A DNA stretch of 64,000 nucleotides from Nephrocerus scutellatus (taxonomy: Eukaryota; Arthropoda; Insecta; Diptera; Pipunculidae): NCBI GenBank assembly GCA_947095585.1, contig OX352765.1:60955123-61019122 (forward strand), written 5' to 3'. The notes below the pieces were generated by a model. It was not told where the DNA came from and made no database searches. It saw nothing but the letters and a program-made list of their open reading frames with translations. Of the stretch, positions 53,281 to 63,005 are shown one piece after another (position 1 is the first letter of the stretch; each line of letters starts with the position of its first letter). The translations under genes were made by a program, and so were the position numbers.

Positions 53281-53515
53281 TACATATATAAGGATTTATA
53301 CACATAGTTGCCCGGGAACCACCACTAGGAGGTAGAGCAAGCACTACATCATGAACTTCATTGTTGCGCTACTGGCCCAAACCAAGTTTTAAGCAGTCAG
53401 TAGTTTCCCGATCAATCGCAATATAGAACCCCAAACTAATTATTATACAGTTTTATTATTTACTTCTTAACTTTTATTAAGTTACTCGACTATGGCGCTC
53501 TGGGCCCATAACCTG
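53281..53515. other. Unrecognised spacer
   Basis: No motif seen; may be LINE or copia leader. Confidence 0.3.
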
Positions 53516-53700
53516 AGACAATATTACATAAACTATTTATTAATTTTATCCAGTTTATTTATTTATTAATTATAACATTAAAAACTGTTGTGACACTTAT
53601 GAAAAACACAAGTCGAGTAATTTCGACTTTTCTATGTTCTTCTTGTTACAAAAAAATAATTAACGGCATGGCCACATCTTTTTTATTCATGCTGGCAACT
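53516..53700 (-). mobile_element. LTR-like repeat of element H, right copy
   Basis: Matches 50447-50690 with an internal deletion of about 75 bp after CACAAGT. Confidence 0.5.
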
Positions 53701-53859
53701 TTAGTTCAAAGAATAAATTTAACATACAGCAATCTTTCTCAGTGTTTTTAATAGTTATATTTTATATGTAAATAACAATATGTAAACATTAATTAGTTAT
53801 TTATTATATATTATTTTTTTAAAATTTTATTGTGAGTGAAACTACTTTTTTAATTCTAA
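53701..53859. other. AT-rich spacer
   Basis: Low-complexity TATTT-rich sequence with nothing recognisable. Confidence 0.3.
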
Positions 53860-54152
53860 ATGTTGGTCATTAGGGTCTGAAATTGTGGGAACTAAGCCAT
53901 TTCTCAAGCTATTCGTATGAAATTCGGAATATAGGACTAAGACGCGACTACAGGACTAGGACCCTATTGGCCATATACCAGAATTTCCAAGGAAACAGGA
54001 AATTCTGGTATATGGCCAATAGTGTCTGGAATTTTGGAAACTAAGCCATTCCCCAAGTGATTCGTTTGAAATTCGAAATGTAGGACTAAGATGCAACTAT
54101 AAGACTTTTTCCGATAGAAATTCTGGAATATGGTCTTGAATTTCGGGACTAA
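53860..54152. repeat. About 115-bp satellite array, left block
   Basis: Two to three units sharing GGAACTAAGCCATTTCTCAA, TTCGTATGAAATTCGG and TAGGACTAAGATGCGACTA. The array is continued at 55524 after a LINE insertion. It includes a perfect 25-bp inverted repeat (53964-53988 and 53998-54022). Confidence 0.85.
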
Positions 54153-55523
54153 GCCATTTCTTAATCGCTCCACAACCGGGGTCCGGTCCTGGCCTGCCGC
54201 AAAAAGTCTCTCCACCAGTCCCGATTTCAAGTGGTTGTCATCCAGTTTGGCATCCATACACTCTGGGCGTTCTGGTCTACGCCATCCTTCCAGTGTAGGT
54301 TTGGCCAGCCAAGCTGTCGTGTTCCATAAATCCTACCGCAAAGGACTTTCCAAGGAGGATCCGCTCATGCGATCTAGGTGTCCTGCCTACCGGAGCCTAC
54401 CGAGCTTAATTTTCTGCACGATGTCGACATCGCGGTAACGCTCGTAGACCTCATTGTTATAAAGTCTTCGGAATCGTCCTTCCTTACATACGGGGCCAAC
54501 AATTCTCCGTAAGACTTTTCTCTCGAACGCGCCTAAGAGGTCAGTATGCTTTCTACTAAGCACCCAAGTCTCGGATCCATATGTAAGTACTGGTATGACT
54601 ATTGTCATTGTCATTGTTTGTATATAAAGCAGCAGCTTGGATGTTATGGTTAAATTCCTGTATTTGAAGAGTCTTGGCAGATTATAGTAGGCTTTGTTGG
54701 CTTTAATCAACCGTGCGCTTATTTCTGGTTCCATGCTGTTATCGGCTGCTACAGTTGACCCGAGATAGTTATAGGATTTCACTACTTCAAATTCGCGCTC
54801 CACTATTTGAATTGAGGGACCAATGTGGATCTTTTACTCGCAGACGTGGCCACCATGTACTTTGTTTTGCTTTCATTTATGTGCAGCCCTAGATTTCGTG
54901 CCGCCTGCTCGATTTGGATAAAAGGTTCCTGTACAGCTCTTCGGTTTTACCAACGATGTCAATATCGTCTGCGTAAGCCAGTATCTGAATGGACTTATAG
55001 AGGATTGTTCCTCTTGCCGTTACGTCACTCGGATCACTTTCTCCACCGCCAGGTTGAAGAGGACGCAGGCCCTTGTCGCAGCCCGTTATAGATGTTAAAT
55101 TGGCTTGATAGTGATCCGGATATTTTTACTTGGCTTATAACATTGGTCATGGTCAACCTGCATAGTCGTGTCAGTTTATTTGGGATGCCGAATTCTCTCA
55201 TGGCTTTATAAAGTTCTACTCTGGCTATGCTATCATAGGCGGCTTTAAAGTCTATAAAAAGATGGTGTAGTGAATTTTGAAACTCTAGACATTTTTCCAT
55301 CACCTGACTAAGGATGTAAATCTGATCAGGTGTTGATTTGCCTGGGATGAAGCCACACTGGTATGTACCAATGATCCCCCTAGCGTATGGGGCTATCCTG
55401 TCTTAGAGGATAAAGGAGAAAATCTTATACGCGGTAATCAACAACGTTATACCACGATAATTGCTGAAGGTTGTGATATCTCCTTTCTTATGTATGGGGC
55501 ACAGGATGCCTCTTCGCCAGACT
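54153..55523 (-). pseudogene. RTE-like LINE reverse transcriptase inserted in the satellite
   Basis: From the right: [11 protein letters not shown] and [46 protein letters not shown] (block A), YNGLRQG, and after a frame change ILAYADDIDIVG with the catalytic YADD (54950-54990). The C-terminal part reads VVKSYNYLGSTVAADNSMEP, VLTYGSETWVLSRKH and FERKVLRRIVGPV (54387-54803). The domain order is complete for RT but frames are broken. Both flanks are satellite units, so it inserted into a pre-existing array. Same family as the fragment at 52071-53280. Confidence 0.85.
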
Positions 55524-56505
55524 AAGATGCGACTTTAAGACTTGTTACTATGGAAACTCTGGAATATGGTCATTATGGTTAGGAATTTCGGGAAATAAGC
55601 AATTTCTCAAGGGATTCATATGAAATTTGGTATGTAGGACTAAGATGCGACTATGATTGCCTATGGAAATTCTGGAATATGATCATTATGGTCTGCAATT
55701 TTGGGAAACAAGCAATTTCTCAAGCAAATAAATGAAATTCGGTAGGTAGGACTAAGATGCATCTACAAGATTTGTTCCTATTGAAATTCTGAAATAAGGT
55801 CACTATGGCCTGTAATTCCGGGAACTAAGCAATTTCTCAAGGAATTCGTATGGAATTTCGTATGAAATTCGGTATGAAGAACTAAGATGCTACTGTAAGA
55901 CTTTTTCCTGTAGAAATTCTGGAAAATGGTCATTATGGTCTGGAATTTCAGAAACTAAGCAATTTCTTAAGGGATTCGTATGAAAGCTGGTATGTAGGAC
56001 TAAGATGCGACTATAATTTCCTGTGGAAATTCTGGGTTATGGGCATTATGGTCTGGAATTTCGGGAACCAAGCAATTTCTCAAGCGATTCGTATGAAATT
56101 TGGTATGTAGAACTAAAATGCGACTTTAAGACTTGTTACTAAGGAAACTCTGGAATATGGTCATTATGGTCTAGAATTTTTGGAACTAAGCAATTTCTCA
56201 AGGGATTCGTATGAAATTCGGTATGTAGGACTAATGGAAATTCTGGAATATGATCATTATGGTCTGGAATTTTGGGAAACATTCAAGCGATTCGAATGAA
56301 ATTCGGTATGTAGGACTAAGATGCGATGTTAAGACTTGTTAATATGTGAATTCTGGAATGTGGTCATTATGGTCTGGAATTTCGGGAATTAAGCAATTTC
56401 TCAAGCGATTCGTATGAAACTTGGTATGTAGGACTAAGATACGTGCGTATAAGAATTGTTCCTATGGAAATTCTGGACTATGGTCTGGAATTCCGGTTGG
56501 TGTAG
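55524..56505. repeat. About 115-bp satellite array, right block
   Basis: Seven to eight units; the AACTAAGCAATTTCTCAAG landmark recurs at about 55822, 55953, 56066, 56183 and 56386 with spacings of 113-131 bp (one unit partly deleted). No coding capacity. Confidence 0.9.
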
Positions 56506-56509
56506 AGCT

Positions 56510-56640
56510 GAGTAAAAATCAGAGTCACCTCATTTTATATCAAGCTACCTTTGCTGTCATTTAATAAAAAAATGTAAAGCTGAGTAAAAATCAAAGTCAC
56601 CTCATTTTATATCATGCTACCTTTGCTGTCATTAAATAAG
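56510..56640. repeat. Tandem duplication of about 62 bp
   Basis: GCTGAGTAAAAATCAGAGTC and ACCTCATTTTATATCAAGCT occur twice in a row. May be the edge of an LTR of element I. Confidence 0.8.
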
Positions 56641-57199
56641 TACCCAACAAATGTGAAATAATGCGGAATAATGATTTTTTCTAAAGCAAGCATAAAATTA
56701 AATAATGATTTTTCTAAAGAAAGCATAAAATGACACATATTCTTTACTAGAATTTTGTAATTACGCATCTGTAAAATTTTATAAATTAAGTAAAAAATTA
56801 TATTTGCTGCAAATCTGCAAATTTTGTAGAGGGTTTATTGAGTATAAATTTATTTGTAGTTGAAATGGTTTTTTCCATCAGTTTACTGAAACTGTGAGTT
56901 GTGGTTTTTGTGAACTATTTCAAATTTATCCTTCCATATATATCTTTACGTAATTTAATTAATCCTTAACTGTACTTTTTACATGGTGTGTAACATTTTA
57001 AGCAAATAATTAAAAAAAAGCAAAATTCATTTACTATTACTATTTTTAAACAAAAAACTATATTCATGTAATTTTATTAGTCTTAGACAAAATTATGTTA
57101 CGACGTCCACACTCGTCACGTTTCACAGGCGAACTGCGGCTGTCCCTCTTACTCTCGTCACACGGTCATTCCTACAAGTCATCGGACTCCGAAGAATCG
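56641..57199. other. AT-rich sequence, no gene recognised
   Basis: Possible 3' end or LTR of element I; no motif certain. Confidence 0.3.
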
Positions 57200-57404
57200 T
57201 ATCGCCACAGCTTCATGTTGTCGCGGAAGAATAGTTATTGTATGGAACTTCGGTGTCGCCAATTTTCTGTAGCTCATAATGATCGTTTCCCAATAGTCTA
57301 ACAACTTTGTATGGTCCATAAAAGCGATTGCGCAGCTTTATATGGCTACCAAACTGCGTACGTTTCTTTTCTGCGCCTGTAGTAGACCGACTCCAGTAAT
57401 ACAC
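57200..57404 (-). pseudogene. Integrase C-terminus of element I
   Basis: Reads RTQFGSHIKLRNRFYGPYKV and VRLLGNDHYELQKIGDTEVP, the GPY/F-type tail that follows the integrase core. The core itself is missing. Confidence 0.65.
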
Positions 57405-57636
57405 CAGATGGAACTCGTATTCGTCTTGATTTTTTTAGTGTATGTCAGCGGGGCCCACCTTTCTGGCGTTTGTATGTAGTTCTGTAATTACTTTCGGATC
57501 GTATATTCGCAAAACTGGTTCATCCACCAAGATTTTTTTCATGTCTTCGAAGGTCATGCTCATCGCCAAAATCAAAAGTTTTCCCCTTTTTCAAAAGCTG
57601 CGTAAGGTTCGCTCAGAAAAACGGCAAATAAACTTC

Positions 57637-58420
57637 CTATCCCACTAGCCCCAAAAAACTTTGCAGTTGCTTCACATTAGTCGGTATCGGAAATTTTTGC
57701 TCTGCCTTAATTTTCGCCGGAGAGGGATAGATTTTAGAGTCTAAGATGACGTGCCCTAAATACTCGAAACTTCGCTGTAAGAATTGGCATTTATCCCATC
57801 TGATCTCCAACCCGTGCTCACCTGCTACTCCAATTACTCGCCTTAACCGTTCTAGATCTTGCTCCTCATTAATAGGCGGAATAATGAAATCGTCAACGTA
57901 CATGATAACTACAGCTTCGTTGACTAGATCCTTAAAAACATCATGAATGAATCAACACAAACTGCATGGAGAGTAACACAGACCAAACGGTGTCCTTGTA
58001 AGCTCGAAGTGTCCATCTGAGGTAGAAAACGCTGTGTATTAACGACTAGCCTTCTCCATTGGCACATGGAAGAATCCATTTTTCAGATCGATTGTTGAAA
58101 AAACTTGGGCGTTTGACAGTTTATCGATCTAGTCTTCGATCCTGGGCATCGGAAATCTATCCTTAACAACAATGTTATTGAGGCGCCGGTAGTCTACGCA
58201 CAGACGACATCCTCCATCCTTTTTCCTAGCGAACACAACAGGACTGGAATATTCGGAATTGCTTGGGATAATTAATCCGATACGCCTCAGTTGCCGATAG
58301 GAACTTCTTCCCACTTCTAGGAACATAAGAACTTACAATTTTGCTTACTTGTTCTTCATATTTTTTAGGGACGTTCAACTCGCCAACCTCATTCACAGCT
58401 TCGCATAAGCTTGTAAGCAA
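57637..58420 (-). pseudogene. RT of gypsy-type element I
   Basis: From the right: [40 protein letters not shown] (58129-58326). A frame change and the catalytic MYVDDFIIPP follow, then FLQRSFEYLGHVI, QLQSFLGLVG (57637-57903). Stops and indels throughout. RNase H and the integrase core between 57637 and 57404 are deleted. Confidence 0.8.
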
Positions 58421-58472
58421 CTCCTCCTCTTGGGTGCAAGTCTCCTTAACAAAACAGTTGAAATCAGATGCA

Positions 58473-58772
58473 TTACATTTTTGAACTTCTAATTTGTCTA
58501 GTTAAACCAATATTTCGCAATCGTTTTAAATGTCTGCCTATTATAATCTTTGATGTCATACTGTAATTAGGCATTATGAAAAAGTTAATTTTAAATTCGC
58601 TACCGTCTATATTAATTCTATTAAAAACTTTTCCATACGGTCGAACACACGCAGCATCCAAACCACTAAATATTTTACTAGTAGCTTCGCTTTTCGGTGC
58701 GCCAATCATTTTATAGAAGTCCTGTCTAATTAGGCTAACTACTTGACCACGCAATTCTACCGCAACTAACAT
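58473..58772 (-). pseudogene. Protease-like region of element I without active site
   Basis: Fits a retropepsin in its flanks (QVVSLIRQDFYKMIGAPKSE, FFIMPNYSMTSKIIIGR), but the expected D-S/T-G triad reads ELRG, so it is inactive. Confidence 0.5.
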
Positions 58773-58777
58773 ATTAT

Positions 58778-59300
58778 TTACAACCTGGCAACAATTAATA
58801 TTAGATATTTTTTCTTTTGGTTTGTTTGGTGGACAGTTCGGGGAAATGTGCCCAAAAACTTGTAGTACCTAGGACCTCTGTCGCCACTTGGACACTTTTT
58901 AGCGATATGCCCGTGATTACCGCACTTAAAGCAATTTGTATTTGAACCACCACTGGCGTTTGATTTTTCGTTTCGATATGTCTTTTTAGCCACACTTTAG
59001 TTTGAACTAAACACCTCTCTATCCTTTGTTAAATTCTCATATTCGACAAACTTCAACTTAAGATCCATAGTTGTCGCGTCACGTAAAACCAATCTGTTCG
59101 CGAAACTTGGCTGGCGCACCATTGTCATCATATCGTATATGTATGTTCGCCAATGTTCAGACAATTTTTTTCTTACGGTTACGAAGTTTATTAATTTCAA
59201 TCAGAAACTCTTTCGTAATTACCGATTTAAATTCTGGCCACGATTCAATAGATGGGTACAATATAGTGAACTGTTTCGCGGCACAACACACCATTTTTCT
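58778..59300 (-). pseudogene. Gag C-terminus of element I with zinc knuckle
   Basis: Frame 58997-59200 (KLSEHWRTYIYDMMTMVRQP, VLRDATTMDLKLKFVEYENL) is a capsid tail. After a frame change, 58778-58993 carries the knuckle CFKCGNHGHIAKKC. A second frame over the same bases is a shadow. Confidence 0.7.
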
Positions 59301-59334
59301 CGCGAACAACAATAACTCTAGATCCGTGTATAAT

Positions 59335-59535
59335 CGGGTTAATTTTGTTTAAAAATTTGTATGGTGCCTTACGACCCCAGGGCCCGGAGTCTCCAAATTT
59401 TTACAAAAGTGTTGTCCATCGGAGATACTCATGTGTATAAAATTTAAAGAAAATCGGATTAATTTTTTAAAAAATTTGTATGGGGCCCCACGACCCCAAA
59501 AATGTGTACAAAAAGTGTTGTCCATCGTGTATACA
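59335..59535. repeat. 110-bp repeat units, inverted orientation
   Basis: Two units in reverse orientation relative to 151-540: GTGTTGTCCATCGGAGATAC, CATGTGTATAAAATTTAAAG, AAAATCGGATTAATTTTTTA. Element J begins inside the last unit. Confidence 0.75.
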
Positions 59536-59743
59536 TGTTGTGAGGAACAAAATTCTTGTGGCCGAATTTTGTTCACACAAAACATACCATATAGTTTTTT
59601 TTCCCAAATTCGGGTGCACCCTGCACCCACGCAGTGCAACCACCAAACGCATATGAAAATAAAACAGCCAAAACAACATCACGCCACCGGACGGACCAAT
59701 CACAGCGCAGCACGCTATTTAGAATTTTTGCCACACAAAAAGG

Positions 59744-59769
59744 TATAAAAAGGCGAGCATGCAGTCAGT
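59744..59769 (+). promoter_or_regulatory. LTR core promoter of element J
   Basis: TATAAAA at 59744-59750 and an insect-type initiator TCAGTC at 59764-59769. The same pair is in the second LTR at 63210-63216 and 63231-63236. Transcription would start near 59766. Confidence 0.75.
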
Positions 59770-59812
59770 CGGTCTCTTAGTCTCCTTTTTGTGCTGTTCG
59801 AATCACGCGGTG

Positions 59813-59818
59813 GTAAGT
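59813..59818 (+). promoter_or_regulatory. Candidate splice donor after the start site
   Basis: GGTGGTAAGTCATT about 47 nt after the initiator is a strong donor consensus, also present near 63281. Function is inferred. Confidence 0.4.
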
Positions 59819-59839
59819 CATTATTAATAAAACTATTTT

Positions 59840-61080
59840 ACTGACATTCGCTGCCGACGTCACTCGTACAACGTAACATCGCTGTATGGGTTCCCTACAG
59901 GTTGTTACGTTGGTACATCCAGCATATCGCTGTCGACGTCTTCCTCTGCTTCCGTCATTCGTACGACGCAACTTCGCTGTGTGGATTCCCTACGGGTTGT
60001 TGCGCCGGTACATCCAGCATATCGCTGCCGACGTTTTTTCTCTGCTTCCGTCATTCGTACGACGCAACATCGCTGTGTGGATTCCCTACGGGTTGTTGCG
60101 CCGGTACATCCAGCATATCGCTGCCGACGTCTCCCTCTGCTTCCGTCATTCGTACGACGCAACATCGCTGTGTGGATTCCCTACGGGTTGTTGCGCCGGT
60201 ACATACAGCATATCGCTGCCGACGTCTTCCTCTGCTTCCGTCATTCGTACGACGTAACATCGCTGTGTGGATTCCCTACGGGTTGTTACGCCGGTACATC
60301 CAGCATATCGCTGTCGACGTTTTTCTCTGCTTCCGTCATTCGTACGACGCGACATCGCTGTGTGGATTCCCTACGGGTTGTTGCGCCGGTACATACAGCA
60401 TATCGCTGCCGACGTCTTCTTCTGCTTCCGTCATTCGTACGACGTAACATCGCTGTGTGGATTCCCTACGGGTTGTTAGGCCGGTACATCCAGCATATCG
60501 CTGTCGACGTTTTTCTCTGCTTCCGTCATTCGTACGACGCAACATCGCTGTGTGGATTCCCTACGGGTTGTTGCGCCGGTACATACAGCATATCGCTGCC
60601 GACGTCTTCCTCTGCTTCCGTCATTCGTACGACGTAACATCGCTGTGTGGATTCCCTACGGGTTGTTACGCCGGTACATCCAGCATATCGCTGTCGACGT
60701 TTTTCTCTGCTTCCGTCATTCGTACGACGCAACAACGCTGTGTGGATTCCCTACGGGCTGTTGCGCCGGTACATACAGCATATCGCTGCCGACGTCTTCC
60801 TCTGCTTCCGTCATTCGTACGACGCAACATCGCTGTGTGGATTCCCTACGGGTTGTTGCGCCGGTACATACAGCATATCGCTGCCGACGTCTTTCTCTAC
60901 TTCCGTCATTCGTACGACGTAACATCGCTGTGTGGATTCCCTACGGGTTGTTACGCCGGTACATCCAGCATATCGCTGTCGACTTTTTTCTCTGCTTCCG
61001 TCATTCGTACGACGCAACATCGCTGTGTGGATTCCCTACGGGTTGTTGCGCCGGTACATCCAGCATATCGCTGCTGACGA
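59840..61080 (+). repeat. 95-bp tandem array in LTR of J
   Basis: Thirteen units; GCTGTGTGGATTCCCTACGG recurs every 95 bp from about 59880 to 61022, with CGCCGGTACATCCAGCATAT and TTCCGTCATTCGTACGACG in each. Since 95 is not a multiple of three, each unit is read in a new frame. The long open frames (up to 218 codons) contain no ATG in the consensus unit and are not genes. Confidence 0.97.
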
Positions 61081-61299
61081 CTCTCCCTGCATTCGCTACT
61101 GTCCTCACGTAAAGACTCACGTTACGCACGACAGTTCATCAAAGCCTTTGCATTACGCACGTTACCCACGACAGTTCATCAAAGCTCTCGCATACTCACG
61201 TCCTCACGTCGAGGCTCTCGTCGTCACTCAGTCAAGGCCCGTCGTCACTTACGTCGCTCTCGTCACCATTCACGTCACTCACGTCACTTCGTCGTTTAG

Positions 61300-62450
61300 G
61301 ACCGATTGTCTCACGCTTACGCATCGCTCAGGAGTCTCGACTGTCCTACGCTCACACATAGCTTAGGAGTCTCGATTGTCCTACGCTCACGCATCACTCA
61401 GGAGTCACGCTCATCTCAGACTAACGCTCTCGCATCGCTCAGGAGTCGCGATCGTCAGGCTCACGCCCACGCATCGCTCAGAAGTCACGCTCATCTCAGA
61501 CTAACGCTCTCGCATCGCTCAGGAGTCGCGATCGTCAGGCTCACGCCCACGCATCGCTCAGAAGTCACGCTCATCTCAGACTAACACTCACGCATCGCTC
61601 AGGAGTCACGCTCATCTCAGACTAACGCTCAAGCATCACCCAGGTTGCACACTCGTCTTAGGCTAAAGCTCAAGCATCGCTCAGGAGTCACACTCATCTC
61701 AGTCTAACGCTCACGCATCGCTCAGGAGTCTCGACTGTCCTACGCTCACACATAGCTTAGGAGTCTCGACTGTCTCACGCTTACACATCGCTCAGGAGTC
61801 TCGACTGTCCTACGCTCACACATAGCTTAGGAGTCTCGACTGTCTCACGCTTACACATCGCTCAGGAGTCTCGACTGTCCCACGCTTACACATCGCCCAG
61901 GAGTCTCGACTGTCCTACGCGCAAACATAGCTTAGGAGTTTCGACTGTCTCACGCTTACACATCGCTCAGGAGTCTCGACTGTCCTACGCTCACGCATAG
62001 CTTAGGAGTCTCGACCGTCTCACGCCCACGCATCGCTCAGGAGTCTCGACTGTATCACGCTGACACATCGCTCAGGAGTCTCGACTGTCCTACGCTCACG
62101 CATAGCTCAGGAGTCTCGACTGTCCTACGCTCACGCATAGCTCAGGACTCTCGACTGTCCTACGCTCACACATGGCTTAGGAGTCTCGACTGTATCACGC
62201 CCACACATCGCTCAGGAATTAACGCCCGTCAAAGGCTAACGCATCGCTCAGGTGTTATGCTCATCAATGGCTAACGCATCGCTCAGGATTTACGCTCGCC
62301 AAAGTCTAACTCGTCGCTCAGGATTTACGCTCGCTAAAGGCTAACGTACCGCTCAGGATTTACTCTCGTCAAAGGCTAACGTATCGCCCAGGATTTACGC
62401 TCGTCAAAGGCTAACGCATCGCCCAGGATTTACGCGCGTCCCAGACTCAT
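61300..62450 (+). repeat. 35-bp tandem array in LTR of J
   Basis: More than 25 variants of CACGCATCGCTCAGGAGTCT CGACTGTCCTACGCT-type units. At the right they drift into ATTTACGCTCGTCAAAGGCT units of the same length. Between the two arrays (61081-61299) is a degenerate GTCACTCACG-rich stretch. Confidence 0.9.
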
Positions 62451-62590
62451 GTTAAATTATAGGTAATAAGAATAGAAAAATAAAGAAAATACTTCGAAAA
62501 GTCCCAAAATATAAATTTTTATTGTAACGACCCCTTGCCTCAGAACCCTGGTCACGCTGAGTTTACCCCGGCTGGGAAAACTCCGTTACA

Positions 62591-63005
62591 ATTGGCGCCC
62601 GAGCAGGGACTCTTTCTTAGCATAAGAAATATAACTTCCGAACGAAGAAAAGCCACAGAGTAAAAGGTGCAACAACAATGATCACAGCAGCAAAAAAAAA
62701 AATGTTCAGCAACAACCACAGACACTGCAAAGGCAATGCCAGTTCATCAGGAGAACAACAGAATGCACTAGAAGATTATACAACCACGTGCACAGCAACA
62801 GAACTCAACGCATCTACGGAACAATAATAGGCACAGCAGCAACGGAGTCGAAAGCAGCAGCAAAGGAAGTGAATCGCAGTGGCAATAGAGGTGTGTACCA
62901 GTAGCGGACGTAGCAAGGTTGACGGGGACTACGAATGTAGATGCCCCGTTATTAGAACTAGCTAGTGAAGCGTAAGTGTTTTTTTTTGCCGAAGTAACGG
63001 GGGAG
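62591..63005 (+). mobile_element. 415-bp internal region of element J
   Basis: All that lies between the two LTRs. No gag or pol. One small frame from ATG 62678 to TAA 62827 (49 codons, starting MITAAKKKMFSNNHRHCKGN) has no homology known to me. The purine tract AACGGGGGAG directly before 63006 is the PPT. Confidence 0.8.
62593..62610 (+). other. Primer binding site of element J, tRNA-Lys type
   Basis: TGGCGCCCGAGCAGGGAC, 2 nt after the LTR end and identical to that of element A. Confidence 0.9.

Larger units (their letters stand above)
59539..62590 (+). mobile_element. 3052-bp 5' LTR of non-autonomous element J
   Basis: Starts TGTGAGGAACAAAATTCTTG, ends CTCCGTTACA beside the PBS, and the first 330 bp recur at 63006. 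Contains promoter, a 95-bp array, a 35-bp array and a poly(A) signal (AATAAA, 62479-62484). Confidence 0.9.

Noticed and set aside
57095..57301. 68-codon plus-strand frame
   Set aside because: It lies opposite the integrase tail of element I and has no recognisable content.
59840..61112. Open frames of 180-218 codons in all three plus frames across the 95-bp array
   Set aside because: They arise because the unit length is not a multiple of three and the unit lacks stops. The consensus unit has no ATG and no protein motif is recognisable.
59840..62450. Possible CRISPR-like array
   Set aside because: Units are contiguous tandem repeats with no unique spacers, and the context is a eukaryotic LTR.
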